A model generated the notes under the pieces. That model searched no databases and was not told where the DNA came from. It worked only from the letters and a program-made list of their open reading frames with translations. A program made the translations under genes and the position numbers. Shown piece after piece: positions 33,821 to 42,926 of a DNA stretch of 55,434 nucleotides. Source of the DNA: Bacteroidales bacterium (lineage in GTDB: Bacteria > Bacteroidota > Bacteroidia > Bacteroidales > Dysgonomonadaceae); NCBI GenBank assembly GCA_012838585.1, contig DUPB01000167.1, forward strand, positions 1 to 55,434. Direction: 5' to 3'. Each line of letters starts with the position of its first letter. Positions within the stretch are counted from its first letter, which is position 1.

Positions 33821-34699
33821 ATGCAAAGTAAAGAGAAGGTGAAAACGATCAATCTGAATGGGGAGTTGATGGAGCTCTCCGAACCGAGGGTGATGGGGAT
33901 ATTGAATGTAACCCCCGACTCGTTCTTCCCCGGCAGCCGGAAGCAGTCGGAACGGGAGATCGTGGAGCGGTGCGGCCAAATCCTTCGCGAGGGGGGCACC
34001 TTTATCGATGTGGGCGCGCAATCCACCACGCCCATCTCCCGCCTCTTGGACGCCAAGGAGGAGGCGGGACGGTTGATGCCCGCCTTGAGGCTAATCAGGA
34101 GGGAGTTCCCGCGGGCGCTGCTATCGGTCGACACCTTTTACGCGGACGTGGCGAAGGAGGCGGTTGAGGAGCACGGGGTGAACCTAATCAATGATATATC
34201 GGGGGGGCAGATTGATGAGCGCATGTTCACCACGGTGGCCAAGCTGAACGTGCCCTACATCCTAATGCACATGCGGGGGACGCCCCAGACGATGCAACAG
34301 CTGACCGACTACGATCACTTCGTGCAGGAGCTGCTCCTTTACTTCGCCGAAAAGGTCGCGCAACTGAATCAGCTGGGGGTGAACGACGTGATCCTCGATC
34401 CGGGCTTCGGCTTCAGCAAAACGGTCTCCCAAAATTACGAATTGATGGCTTATCTGAAATATTTTCATATCTTTGAGGAGCCGCTCCTGGTGGGTATATC
34501 GCGCAAATCGATGATATACAAGCTTCTTGGCTCCACGCCGGAGCAGAGCCTTAACGGGACCTCCGTGTTGAACACGGTCGCCCTGCTATCGGGTGCCCAC
34601 ATCTTGAGGGTGCATGATGTGAAAGAGGCAGTGGAGTGCGTCAAGATCGTGCAGGAGTTGAATCATAAATCAAGGGTATGTTCGCGCATTTCGGTTTAA
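33821..34699 (+). CDS. folP: Dihydropteroate synthase
   Basis: 292 residues, joining pABA to the dihydropterin pyrophosphate for folate. GILNVTPDSFFPGSR, DPGFGFSKTVSQNY, SRKSMI and RVHDVKEA are intact. The pterin/sulfa loop reads DVGAQSTTP instead of the common STRPG, so the usual Arg is T70. cdaA starts inside its last 22 bp. This folP-cdaA pairing is common in Bacteroidota. Confidence 0.94.
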   Translation: MQSKEKVKTINLNGELMELSEPRVMGILNVTPDSFFPGSRKQSEREIVERCGQILREGGTFIDVGAQSTTPISRLLDAKEEAGRLMPALRLIRREFPRALLSVDTFYADVAKEAVEEHGVNLINDISGGQIDERMFTTVAKLNVPYILMHMRGTPQTMQQLTDYDHFVQELLLYFAEKVAQLNQLGVNDVILDPGFGFSKTVSQNYELMAYLKYFHIFEEPLLVGISRKSMIYKLLGSTPEQSLNGTSVLNTVALLSGAHILRVHDVKEAVECVKIVQELNHKSRVCSRISV

Positions 34700-35442
34700 A
34701 GGATTTCATCGATGTAGTACTGGTCGCCCTGCTCCTTTATTATCTTTTCCGTCTGGTCAAGATCTCGGGGTTACGGCCGCTGCTAATCGGTATCCTTGTC
34801 TTCATGGTTATATGGATCCTGGTGTCGAGGGTGTTCAACATGGTGCTGTTGGGCTCTATCCTCGATCAGTTCGTGAGCGCGGGGCTTATACTGTTGGTAA
34901 TTCTCTTTCAAGATGAGATTCGCCGGTTCTTGATGTCGCTTGGCTCTAAAAAGGGGTGGAACTTTATCGCCAAGCTGATTTTCCCGAATGAAGGTAACAA
35001 GAAAGACAACTCGCACCTCACGGCGGTGGTACTCGCGTGCATGAACATGTCGAAGGCCAAAACGGGTGCCCTGATCGCTATACAGGGGGATATCCAAATG
35101 GGGCTGTACGAGCAGACGGGGGAGATCGTGAACGCGGACATCTCTTCGCGGCTTATCGAGAACATCTTCTTTAAAAATAGTCCCCTGCACGACGGGGCGA
35201 TGATTATCGTGGGGAAGAAGATTAAGGCGGCTGGTTGTATCCTGCCCATCTCGCAGAACCCCAACATACCGGCGCATTTGGGGCTGAGGCACCGGGCGGG
35301 GCTGGGAATCTCGCAGGAGACCGATGCCAAGGTGATCATCGTCTCGGAAGAGCGGGGAAAGATTGCCTTCGCCTCTGAGGGGCGGCTAAAGATGAATATC
35401 TCCCCTGAAGACCTGCAGCGGCTCCTGATGAGTGACGATTAA
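34678..35442 (+). CDS. cdaA: Membrane diadenylate cyclase CdaA
   Basis: 254 residues. Three hydrophobic segments at about 10-75, then the DAC domain with NSPLHDGAMIIV (DGA) and GLRHRAGLGI (RHR), the ATP-binding pair that makes c-di-AMP from two ATP. c-di-AMP controls potassium, turgor and wall balance. Overlaps folP by 22 bp; recF starts 5 bp downstream, so the four genes may be co-transcribed. Confidence 0.95.
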   Translation: MFAHFGLKDFIDVVLVALLLYYLFRLVKISGLRPLLIGILVFMVIWILVSRVFNMVLLGSILDQFVSAGLILLVILFQDEIRRFLMSLGSKKGWNFIAKLIFPNEGNKKDNSHLTAVVLACMNMSKAKTGALIAIQGDIQMGLYEQTGEIVNADISSRLIENIFFKNSPLHDGAMIIVGKKIKAAGCILPISQNPNIPAHLGLRHRAGLGISQETDAKVIIVSEERGKIAFASEGRLKMNISPEDLQRLLMSDD

Positions 35443-35447
35443 CCGAT

Positions 35448-36554
35448 ATGATATTAGAAGAGCTATCTATACTGAATTACAAGAATATCGAGCAGGCGGA
35501 GCTACACTTCTCCCCGGGTATTAATTGCTTTGTGGGAAATAACGGGATGGGGAAGACCAACCTGCTCGACGCGATCTATTACCTCTCCTTCTGCCGGAGC
35601 TATACCAACCCGGTGGACTCGCAGGTCATCCGGCACGATGCCGATGTCTGCATGATTCAAGGCAGGTACCTGACCAATGATCATACCCCGATCGAGATCT
35701 ATAGTGGTCTCCGTCGGCGACAGAAGAAGCAGTTCAAGCGGGATAAGAAGGCGTACGAAAAGCTGACTGACCACTACGGCCTAATCCCACTCGTGATGAT
35801 TTCACCCGCGGATAACGAGTTGATCACGGGGGCAAGCGAGGAGCGGCGGAAGTTCATGGATATGGCCATATCGCAATACGACAAGGAGTACCTGCGGGCA
35901 TTGGTGCAGTATAACAAGGCGTTACAGCAACGAAACGTGCTGCTGAAGAGCGAGGAGGGGGATATTGACGTGGAGCTGCTTGAGCTATGGGACGAGCAGT
36001 TGGTCGCGAGCGGGAATCCCATCCACCAAAAGCGGAAGATATTCGTGGAGGAGCTTGTCCCCATCTTCAATGAGTTTTACAGTCGCGTGAGCCGCTCTAA
36101 CGAGGGCGTGTTGCTTGCCTATAGCTCTCAACTCTCCAGCGCGGATTTCAGCAGGAGGTTGATACAGAACAGACAGCGCGATTTGTTGCTGGGCCATACC
36201 ACGGTGGGGATTCACCGCGACGAGCTAGAGATGTTGTTAGAAGGCTACCCCATGAAAAGAGTGGGTTCCCAGGGGCAGAACAAGACCTTTTTCGTCTCTC
36301 TTAAGCTGGCGCTGTTTCAATTTCTTTTGAAGCGGGGACATGCTGTTCCTATCCTGTTGCTGGATGATATCTTCGATAGGCTCGACGCCCACCGGGTGGA
36401 GGAGATCGTGAAGCTGCTCTCGGGCCCCTCGTTCGGGCAGATCTTTATCTCGGACACCAACCGTGAGTCTTTCGATAAGCTCTTGGAACGGTATCACGAT
36501 AATTACCGTGTTTACTCGGTGGTGAATGGAGAGGTTACATCAATGAGCGAATAG
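35448..36554 (+). CDS. recF: DNA recombination/repair ATPase RecF
   Basis: 368 residues, SMC-like ABC ATPase of gap repair. Walker A is GNNGMGKTNLLDAIYYL (about 31-38); the signature region is KRVGSQGQNKTFFVSLKLA and Walker B is ILLLDDIFDRLD. The next gene, DUF721, starts 4 bp after its stop. In this window recF is about 16 kb from dnaA, unlike the dnaA-dnaN-recF order of many bacteria. Confidence 0.96.
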   Translation: MILEELSILNYKNIEQAELHFSPGINCFVGNNGMGKTNLLDAIYYLSFCRSYTNPVDSQVIRHDADVCMIQGRYLTNDHTPIEIYSGLRRRQKKQFKRDKKAYEKLTDHYGLIPLVMISPADNELITGASEERRKFMDMAISQYDKEYLRALVQYNKALQQRNVLLKSEEGDIDVELLELWDEQLVASGNPIHQKRKIFVEELVPIFNEFYSRVSRSNEGVLLAYSSQLSSADFSRRLIQNRQRDLLLGHTTVGIHRDELEMLLEGYPMKRVGSQGQNKTFFVSLKLALFQFLLKRGHAVPILLLDDIFDRLDAHRVEEIVKLLSGPSFGQIFISDTNRESFDKLLERYHDNYRVYSVVNGEVTSMSE

Positions 36555-36558
36555 GACG

Positions 36559-36852
36559 ATGAAAAAAAAAGACGCGCAACCCCTTTCAGATTTGCTGTCT
36601 GATTTCCTGGAGAGCCGTGATGATATACGGAGACAACTGGGTGAGCGCCGCGTGGTGAAAGGGTGGCATGAGTTGCTGGGCGAAGGGGTCTCCAGCTACA
36701 CCCGCGCCATCTACTTCAAGCATGGCGTACTCTACGTGCAGCTCGCGTCATCAGTCCTGCGCGCCGAACTGCAAATGAACAAGGAGAACCTGATTAAAAG
36801 GCTGAACGAGCACGCTGGAGTTCCACTCCTTCGCGATATCGTACTACGATAA
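36559..36852 (+). CDS. DUF721 protein, DciA-like helicase-loader candidate
   Basis: 97 residues. The KH-like DUF721 core is visible: VVKGWHELLGEGVSSYTRAIYFKHGVLYVQLASSVLRAELQM. DciA, the ancestral replicative-helicase operator in bacteria lacking DnaC/DnaI, belongs to this family; the short form beside recF is standard in Bacteroidota. A role in loading DnaB is inferred by family. Confidence 0.85.
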   Translation: MKKKDAQPLSDLLSDFLESRDDIRRQLGERRVVKGWHELLGEGVSSYTRAIYFKHGVLYVQLASSVLRAELQMNKENLIKRLNEHAGVPLLRDIVLR

Positions 36853-36892
36853 ATCCCTACAGCTGTTATATACCGGAATGCAAATAATGGTG

Positions 36893-36918
36893 CCGCGGGT
36901 TGATCTTTAACCTCGCGG
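36893..36918. terminator. GC-rich hairpin between converging DUF721 and secG genes
   Basis: CCGCGGGTT pairs with AACCtCGCGG (one bulged T) around a 7-base loop. No clean T-run follows on either side, so termination is a guess from its place between converging genes. Confidence 0.35.
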
Positions 36919-36952
36919 GCAGTGTTGTACTTTTGTTACGGGTCGCGGGTTT

Positions 36953-37315
36953 CTATTCCGCGGGTGTCTCTCCCTCGGGTGCCTGAGCGGGAGCAGAGGG
37001 GATGGGAAGTCCCGGTGTCACGTCGGGAGCGGTGCTTGGGCTAAGCGGCGCGGGTTGCTGTACCTCGATCTCCGACTGGCGGGCATCACCGTGTGAGGCC
37101 GTGAACTTGGCCGTGAGGATGCTCAACACGATAACCACAGCCGCGAGCGTCCAGGTGAATTTTTCTAGGAAGTCGGTTGTCTTCCGTACGCCCATGATCT
37201 GGTTAGACGAAGCGAAACCACTGGCTAAGCCGCCGCCTTTAGACTTCTGGATCAGTACGACGAAGATCATCAGAAGGGACGCCAAAAGAATCAGAATGGT
37301 AATGAATATATACAT
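36953..37315 (-). CDS. secG: Preprotein translocase subunit SecG
   Basis: 120 residues. Two membrane helices (about 3-22 and 54-72) flank the conserved KSKGGGLASGFASSNQIMGVRK loop segment; the tail is Pro/Ala/Glu-rich and likely disordered. SecG aids the SecYE channel. Last gene of the long minus-strand run, 15 bp after the TPR-like gene. Confidence 0.93.
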   Translation of the reverse strand: MYIFITILILLASLLMIFVVLIQKSKGGGLASGFASSNQIMGVRKTTDFLEKFTWTLAAVVIVLSILTAKFTASHGDARQSEIEVQQPAPLSPSTAPDVTPGLPIPSAPAQAPEGETPAE

Positions 37316-37330
37316 GACTGCTGTCTATTT

Positions 37331-38077
37331 TTATTTTTTGTTCTTCTCGTTAATAATCAAATACTCCAAAAAACGAATTTGGTCGGCAAAGTAAGCACTT
37401 TTTTTTGGAAAATTCAAACTTAACCGCTTAATAATCGCGAGGGCCTGCTCATATTTTTGCTGCTTCATGTAAATTTTCGCGAGCGTTTCGGTCAAGAACT
37501 CGCCTTCTCCCTCTTCTGTTTCTCCTTTGCTGGCCTCACTTCGTTCGGTGGGCAGGGAGGGGCGGATATCGTCATTGTTGGCCTTCTCGATGAAGGCATC
37601 GATAATGTCCTGGTGTTGAAGTCGGTGTTGCTCACGCCCCTCTAGGGATATCCCCTCACCCATGGCATCAAGGTACGCGAAGTAGTCGACTGAGGCGGCA
37701 TGTTCCTCGCCCAAGGCGACGGGTGGTGCATCCTCCTGTACCTTCTTCTCCTCGAACGACTGCAGGTAAGAATTTAGCAGGATCTCGGTTCTATCTTTCT
37801 CCGATAACGTGTCACTTCCTGGCAGGCTTAGTAGCTGCCAGTACCTCTCCGCGTGAATCAGGTAAAAAAGCTTCGAACGGTCGGCACAAAAGATCGCGGT
37901 TTTACCCAGCTCGTCACTGTACCGCGGATCCCCGGTAGCATGCAAGTTCTGGGTATAGAGCAGGCGCGCCGTCTGGAAATAGGGAAACTCCTCGATCAGC
38001 CGGCCTAGCTCCTCCACCGTGACCTTGTCCATTGATCCCGGTTGCTCCATGCAGTGGTAAAGCTGCTCCTGTTCCAT
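37331..38077 (-). CDS. Conserved Bacteroidota protein, TPR-like, upstream of secG
   Basis: 248 residues, no defined function. N-terminal EQEQLYHCMEQP...LGRLIEEFPYFQTARLLYTQNLHATGD and FCADRSKLFYLIHA is a conserved block found before secG in this phylum; the C-terminus (EFLTETLAKIYMKQQKYEQALAIIKRLSLNFPKKS) looks like one TPR. Between them about residues 180-205 is a low-complexity PTERSEASKGE stretch that matches the degenerate repeat family. ATG 38077 avoids a non-conserved MVAKQFRRKR extension to 38107. Cytoplasmic. Confidence 0.75.
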   Translation of the reverse strand: MEQEQLYHCMEQPGSMDKVTVEELGRLIEEFPYFQTARLLYTQNLHATGDPRYSDELGKTAIFCADRSKLFYLIHAERYWQLLSLPGSDTLSEKDRTEILLNSYLQSFEEKKVQEDAPPVALGEEHAASVDYFAYLDAMGEGISLEGREQHRLQHQDIIDAFIEKANNDDIRPSLPTERSEASKGETEEGEGEFLTETLAKIYMKQQKYEQALAIIKRLSLNFPKKSAYFADQIRFLEYLIINEKNKK

Positions 38078-38100
38078 TCTTTTTCGTCTAAATTGTTTCG

Positions 38101-38604
38101 CTACCAATTCGACATGGTGGCGTTGAAAATTTGGTCTACGATCTCATCGATGAGCTCCTCAATGAGTTGATCCTGCACGTTGTCAAACATCGTGTTGCTG
38201 GAAAACGTCCGGTTGGCCGAGATTCGTTCTTCTAGCTCCGGTTCGTCGGTTTTGTTGTTGCGGAACCGCATCCGTACGGTCATGGTTAGCTTCGTTTCGG
38301 AAGCGAAAGCGTCCTCCTGCACGGCGAGTGGGGTGAGCTCGTACCCCACGATCTCTCCCTCTATCTCCATGTCGCCATTCTGGTTGACCAGTTGCAACCG
38401 GGTGTTCCGGGTGAAGTAGTCTTTCATCTCCTCGTTAAAACGTTGCTCCAGAGGGGGGTAGACCAGGGGTGCCTGGTTCACGAAATGCCCTATGTATAGC
38501 GTTTTGGTAAGCTCGTAGTCGATGGAGGCCGTTCGGAAGGAGTAGGATATCCGACACGAGCTCGTCACGAACAGTAACAACAGGAAGAGAATACTTCGTT
38601 TCAT
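38101..38604 (-). CDS. lptE: LptE-like LPS-assembly lipoprotein
   Basis: 167 residues. Lipoprotein signal MKRSILFLLLLFVTSSC, then ISYSFRTASIDYELTKTLYIGHFVNQAPLVYP-type LptE N-terminus and a beta-alpha fold. LptE plugs LptD at the outer membrane. Neighbours (sigma-54 activator 38 bp upstream, TPR 23 bp downstream, secG) match the conserved Bacteroidota arrangement. Sequence similarity in this family is low, so context carries part of the call. Confidence 0.85.
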   Translation of the reverse strand: MKRSILFLLLLFVTSSCRISYSFRTASIDYELTKTLYIGHFVNQAPLVYPPLEQRFNEEMKDYFTRNTRLQLVNQNGDMEIEGEIVGYELTPLAVQEDAFASETKLTMTVRMRFRNNKTDEPELEERISANRTFSSNTMFDNVQDQLIEELIDEIVDQIFNATMSNW

Positions 38605-38642
38605 CGCGGCAGTATTTTAGGACAAGGGGAAACCCTTAACGG

Positions 38643-39911
38643 TTAGAGGCCATACTCTTTAATTTTTCTATACAACGTTCGCTCTGATATCCCCAGGTCG
38701 CTCGCGGCCGCTTTTCGTTTGCCGTTGTGGCGTGCCAACGCCTTGGCGATCATCTCTTTCTCTACCTCGCTAATTGATTTTGTGCTCTCTTCGTACTCGG
38801 TGGCATCTTGGATGTCATGCACTTTGTTGTCACCAATCGTGAGGGTAGGCGGGAACTCCTCGTACTTTGCGGGGACAGACACCCGGGTGGGTTCATTCGA
38901 GATAATGGTAGGGGTGGACGAATGGGCAACCGGATGGTCGGCAGGGTGCACAGACGCGTGGGCGGGTGCTCCCTCTATGATATTTTTCACTACCTGCTTG
39001 AGGTCGGAAATATCCTTCTTCATATCGAAGAGAACCTGGTAGAGGATCTCTCGTTCGTTAGCGAACGACCTGTAATCGGCCTCCTTTAGCTTGGAGACCG
39101 AAACGGGGAGCATGCGCCCCTCGTTGTAGGGGATGTACTTTTGAAGGATGTCGGGGGTGATGGTTCGCTCCCTCTCGATGACCGATACCTGCTCGGTGAT
39201 GTTCTTGAGTTGCCGCACGTTGCCCGGCCAATGGTAGCTCACGAGCATCGCCCGGGCATCATCGGTGAGCGTGATGGGCGGCATCATGTACTTCTCGGCA
39301 CAATCGCCGGCGAACTTGCGAAATAGGAGGGGAATATCCTCTTGCCGGTCTCGGAGCGGCGGCACCCGGATGGGCACGGTGTTCAGCCGGTAGTAGAGGT
39401 CCTCCCGGAACTTCCCCTTTTCGATGGCTTGCACCATGTTGAGGTTGGTAGCCGCTACTACCCGGACATCGCTTTTCTCGACCTTCGATGAACCCACCTT
39501 GATGAACTCCCCGGTCTCCAGCACACGCAACAGCCGAGCCTGCGTGGAGAGCGGCAATTCGCCCACCTCGTCGAGGAATAGCGTACCCCCGTCGGCCACC
39601 TCGAAGTACCCTTTCCGCGCCCCGGTGGCGCCGGTGAACGATCCTTTCTCATGGCCGAACAGCTCGGAATCAATTGTCCCTTCAGGGATAGAACCGCAAT
39701 TGATCGCGAAGTAGGGTCCATGTTTTCGCCTGCTGTATTGATGGATGATCTGGGGGAAGCTCTCCTTACCGGCACCGCTCTCCCCGGTAATCAACACGGA
39801 TAGATCGGTGGGTGCCACCTGCAAGGCAACATCGATCGCCCGGTCCAGCTCCGGAGCCGAACCGATGATTCCAAAACGCTGTTTGACTTGCTGTATCGAT
39901 TGCTTTGCCAT
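38643..39911 (-). CDS. Sigma-54-dependent transcription activator without sensor domain
   Basis: 422 residues. The AAA+ domain begins almost at the N-terminus: Walker A ITGESGAGKESF, the sigma-54 contact loop GSFTGATGARKG (GSFTGA for the usual GAFTGA), Walker B GGTLFLDEVGELP, and the R-finger region. A linker of about 100 residues is Ser/Pro/His-rich (about 285-360). The C-terminus is a Fis-type HTH (NGKRKAAASDLGISERTLYRKIKEYG). There is no receiver, GAF or PAS domain, so its input is unknown. Its place ahead of lptE-secG suggests envelope control. Start ATG 39911; a TTG at 39920 is not preferred. Confidence 0.92.
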   Translation of the reverse strand: MAKQSIQQVKQRFGIIGSAPELDRAIDVALQVAPTDLSVLITGESGAGKESFPQIIHQYSRRKHGPYFAINCGSIPEGTIDSELFGHEKGSFTGATGARKGYFEVADGGTLFLDEVGELPLSTQARLLRVLETGEFIKVGSSKVEKSDVRVVAATNLNMVQAIEKGKFREDLYYRLNTVPIRVPPLRDRQEDIPLLFRKFAGDCAEKYMMPPITLTDDARAMLVSYHWPGNVRQLKNITEQVSVIERERTITPDILQKYIPYNEGRMLPVSVSKLKEADYRSFANEREILYQVLFDMKKDISDLKQVVKNIIEGAPAHASVHPADHPVAHSSTPTIISNEPTRVSVPAKYEEFPPTLTIGDNKVHDIQDATEYEESTKSISEVEKEMIAKALARHNGKRKAAASDLGISERTLYRKIKEYGL

Positions 39912-39934
39912 AGGTGTCAAAGGTAGTCATTTAT

Positions 39935-40765
39935 TTACATTTCTCCTAAAGCGTACGTGGTACGCCGCAGGTAATCCTCCAGCCGACAGGTATCTTTCCC
40001 GAATGCCTTCACCTGTTGTGGCGTGATCGGGTTGCCAAAGGAGAGCACCATCTCCTTGCCCCACTTGTTATGTAGCTCGTGGCAGAGTCTCATCGTGCGA
40101 ACCTGCCATCCCAAGGCGCGGGAGAGGTAGAAAGGGATGCTATTGTACCCCGATATATGAATCGGGATAACGGGCACATGGGCTTTTCGGATGATCTTGA
40201 GGATAGCCTCCTGCCAAGGTCGATCTTCGATGATGAATTTCCCTTTCCGGAAGTAGAGGTTCGATACTGCCCCGGAGGGGAAGAACCCCATGGGGTTACC
40301 CGACCTCAGATGGGCGATACATCCCCGAAACCCGGCCGTGGTGGTGCTGCTTTTCTCTTTGCCTTTCGTCGGGTCGACCGTGATGAAGTTCTCCGACATC
40401 GTGTCGATCAAGCCCAAGATAAAGTTAACCATTACCTTGAAGTTGGGCGCGCGCCCACCCACCTGCTCGATGAGTGCAATCCCGTCGATATGGCCGTACG
40501 GGTGGTTGGATATGGTGATAAAAGGCTCGCCTCTGAGTTGTTCGAGTACCTCCACGTTACGCGGCACACGGGTAACACCCAGCTTGTCGAGCACATCCTT
40601 GCAAAAGGCAGGGCCGGTTAAGTGCTTTGACCGGTCGTATATCGCGTTCGCGTGATGCAATCCAGCCAACTTCATGCCGATATCAATAATCTTGTCGCCA
40701 AGCTTACCTTGGAGCAGGGGATGTAACCCCTTGAAGTCTGAGCGGCTTACCAGCTTTTCCTTCAT
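39935..40765 (-). CDS. Acyltransferase of the PlsC/hemolysin-like group
   Basis: 276 residues. Acyltransferase block 1 is ISNHPYGHIDG (His and Asp five apart as in the hemolysin/OlsB-like branch, not the four of PlsC); block 3 is GFFPSGAVS, and VPVIPIHISG follows. It likely transfers acyl chains to a lysolipid or amino lipid such as the glycine/ornithine lipids of Bacteroidota. No membrane helix is clear. ATG 40765 is chosen; the frame open to 40816 overlaps glmM. Confidence 0.85.
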   Translation of the reverse strand: MKEKLVSRSDFKGLHPLLQGKLGDKIIDIGMKLAGLHHANAIYDRSKHLTGPAFCKDVLDKLGVTRVPRNVEVLEQLRGEPFITISNHPYGHIDGIALIEQVGGRAPNFKVMVNFILGLIDTMSENFITVDPTKGKEKSSTTTAGFRGCIAHLRSGNPMGFFPSGAVSNLYFRKGKFIIEDRPWQEAILKIIRKAHVPVIPIHISGYNSIPFYLSRALGWQVRTMRLCHELHNKWGKEMVLSFGNPITPQQVKAFGKDTCRLEDYLRRTTYALGEM

Positions 40766-40799
40766 TGAACCTTGCTTAACGGCTTCCCCCAGCGTTGTC

Positions 40800-42182
40800 T
40801 CAACGGTAGGAGGCAATTAACTGGATAATCTGTCTGCCGATCTCCTCGGCCTCACGTGCCGTTTTCGCCTCGGAGTAAACGCGAATGATGGGCTCGGTAT
40901 TCGATTTGCGGAGATGTACCCACTTGTCTGGGAAGTCGATTTTAACCCCGTCAATATCGGTCACCTCTTGGTCGCTGAACCGCTCTTTCATCGCTTGCAG
41001 TATCGCGTCGGTATCCATGCCCGGTTGGAGCTCCACTTTCTGTTTTGACATGAAGTAGGCAGGGTAGGATTTCCTTAACTCCGATGGGCTTTTGCCTGAG
41101 CGGGCCAGGTAAGAGAGGAAGAGGGCGATGCCCACGAGGGCATCTCGGCCATAGTGCCAGGCAGGGTAGATAACGCCACCGTTCCCTTCCCCGCCAATCA
41201 CGGCGTTTACCTCTTTCATCTTGGTCACCACGTTTACCTCTCCCACCGCGGCCGCGTAGTACTCACCCCCTCGTTGCCGGGTGACATCCCTTAGCGCACG
41301 GGTAGAGCTCAGGTTGGAGACCGTGTTGCCGGGCGTGTGTTGCAGCACGTAGTCAGATACCGCCACCAGCGTGTACTCCTCGCCAAAGGGTTCCCCGTCT
41401 TCGCTAAAGATAGCCAGCCGATCCACATCGGGATCTACGGCGAAGCCAACGGTGGCCCGAGAGTCCCGGGTGAGTGAGGCTAGCTCGGTGAGATGCTCGG
41501 GAAGGGGTTCCGGATTGTGCGAAAAGTTCCCGTGAGGGGCGCAGTGCAGTTTGAACACTTTTTTTACCCCCAGGGCGTAGAGCAGCTCGGGGATAGCTAT
41601 TCCACCTACCGAGTTCACGCAGTCGATCGCCACTTGGAAGTTGGCCGCCTTGATCGCCTCCGCGTCCACCAAGTCGAGCGCCAGGATACTCTGCACGTGC
41701 TCTTGCAGGTAGTTTTTTTGGATGATCGTACCCAGCTCGTCGACGGGCGAGAAGAGGAAAGCTTCCTCTTCGGCCAAGGCGAGGATGCGCGCACCATCCT
41801 TGGCGTTCAGAAACTCCCCCTTGTGGTTTAACAGTTTCAGCGCGTTCCACTGCTTTGGGTTGTGGCTGGCCGTGATGATAATGCCTCCTTGGGCATTCTC
41901 TTTGACCACGGCGATCTCGGTGGTGGGGGTGGTGGCCATGCCGATATCGGTCACGTCACACCCCATGCCTATCAGGCTACCGGTAAGCACGCGGTGCACC
42001 ATCTCCCCCGAGAGGCGTGCGTCTCGACCCACGACAATCCGAGGGCGTTTTACCTGAGACAGCTCTTTGATAAACGTGGCGTACGCGGCCGTGAACTTCA
42101 CGATGTCGAGCGGGGTGAGGTTCTCCCCTATGGCACCACCTATGGTACCTCTAATGCCAGAGATGGATTTAATTAACGTCAT
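40800..42182 (-). CDS. glmM: Phosphoglucosamine mutase / phosphohexomutase
   Basis: 460 residues, alpha-D-phosphohexomutase family. SISGIRGTIGG, the phosphoserine loop IITASHNPKQWNALK, metal loop VDPDVDRLAIF, sugar loop GGEGNGGVIYP and phosphate loop KSNTEPIIRVYSEA are intact. GlmM makes GlcN-1-P for UDP-GlcNAc; in Bacteroidota such genes are sometimes annotated as phosphomannomutase, so specificity rests on family resemblance. Acyltransferase gene follows after 34 bp. Confidence 0.9.
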   Translation of the reverse strand: MTLIKSISGIRGTIGGAIGENLTPLDIVKFTAAYATFIKELSQVKRPRIVVGRDARLSGEMVHRVLTGSLIGMGCDVTDIGMATTPTTEIAVVKENAQGGIIITASHNPKQWNALKLLNHKGEFLNAKDGARILALAEEEAFLFSPVDELGTIIQKNYLQEHVQSILALDLVDAEAIKAANFQVAIDCVNSVGGIAIPELLYALGVKKVFKLHCAPHGNFSHNPEPLPEHLTELASLTRDSRATVGFAVDPDVDRLAIFSEDGEPFGEEYTLVAVSDYVLQHTPGNTVSNLSSTRALRDVTRQRGGEYYAAAVGEVNVVTKMKEVNAVIGGEGNGGVIYPAWHYGRDALVGIALFLSYLARSGKSPSELRKSYPAYFMSKQKVELQPGMDTDAILQAMKERFSDQEVTDIDGVKIDFPDKWVHLRKSNTEPIIRVYSEAKTAREAEEIGRQIIQLIASYR

Positions 42183-42256
42183 AATTTTTCTTTATGAAAA
42201 CCCTCGATAGGGTCTGTTTAACGTGCCTCTTTTTCTCAGAGGACTTGAATTGCTTA

Positions 42257-42826
42257 TTAATAAAAACCTTCAAAACGGTACTCCACGTGATCGTAGTAGG
42301 TGGGCTGGTAATTGGACTGATCGTACGATGACCCCATCTCGAAGGGGACGATCAGTTTCACCACGGCCTTATGGCCGATAGCGGGAACGGGAACCATCCA
42401 TCCTGCCGTGGAGTAGTGGCTTTTGGTGTTGCTGTTGACTTTCCCCCGGTACACCAGCGTTTGGGGGAAGGGACTTCGGATGGGATCCAGGTTGTTGTAC
42501 CTGGTAGTGTCGTCCGTCATAAAGTAGGTTAATCCCTTGAAACGGATGTATACCTCGTCGCCTAGCGAGGCCTTTTGCTGCTTGTTGCCGTACTCCACGA
42601 TGTTGTAATAGACACCGGTCGAGGCATCCTTGTAGAACTGGTTGCTTTTGAACTGGCCGTCTGATGGCAACTTCTCCAGCACTTCGATCCCGTTTTTCTT
42701 GATGAAAAGGTCGATGGCACGGGCCTCGTCCTTCAGGTAATCGGCATACGTTTTCTTATCGTTGCAAGCGGTGAAAAGCATCAGCAGCGCGGTGATGAGT
42801 ATGGTTGTGGCACGTGAAATTCTCAT
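42257..42826 (-). CDS. DUF4827 lipoprotein
   Basis: 189 residues with lipoprotein signal MRISRATTILITALLMLFTAC. The rest (TYADYLKDEARAIDLFIKKNG, TGVYYNIVEYG, LGDEVYIRFKG, PFEMGSSYD) matches the DUF4827 family of Bacteroidales, which has an FKBP-like look around the GDEVYIRFKGL strand, though no catalytic role is established. A -7-like TATTTTTG box lies at 42865-42872 on minus. Confidence 0.8.
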   Translation of the reverse strand: MRISRATTILITALLMLFTACNDKKTYADYLKDEARAIDLFIKKNGIEVLEKLPSDGQFKSNQFYKDASTGVYYNIVEYGNKQQKASLGDEVYIRFKGLTYFMTDDTTRYNNLDPIRSPFPQTLVYRGKVNSNTKSHYSTAGWMVPVPAIGHKAVVKLIVPFEMGSSYDQSNYQPTYYDHVEYRFEGFY

Positions 42827-42926
42827 ATCGTTTGTCTCTTATTTACGTTCAGCTCAATCATCTGCAAAAATACACAATCCGCGGTAAACAATGGGCGGTT
42901 TAGACGAAATAAACAGCGACTATTCT

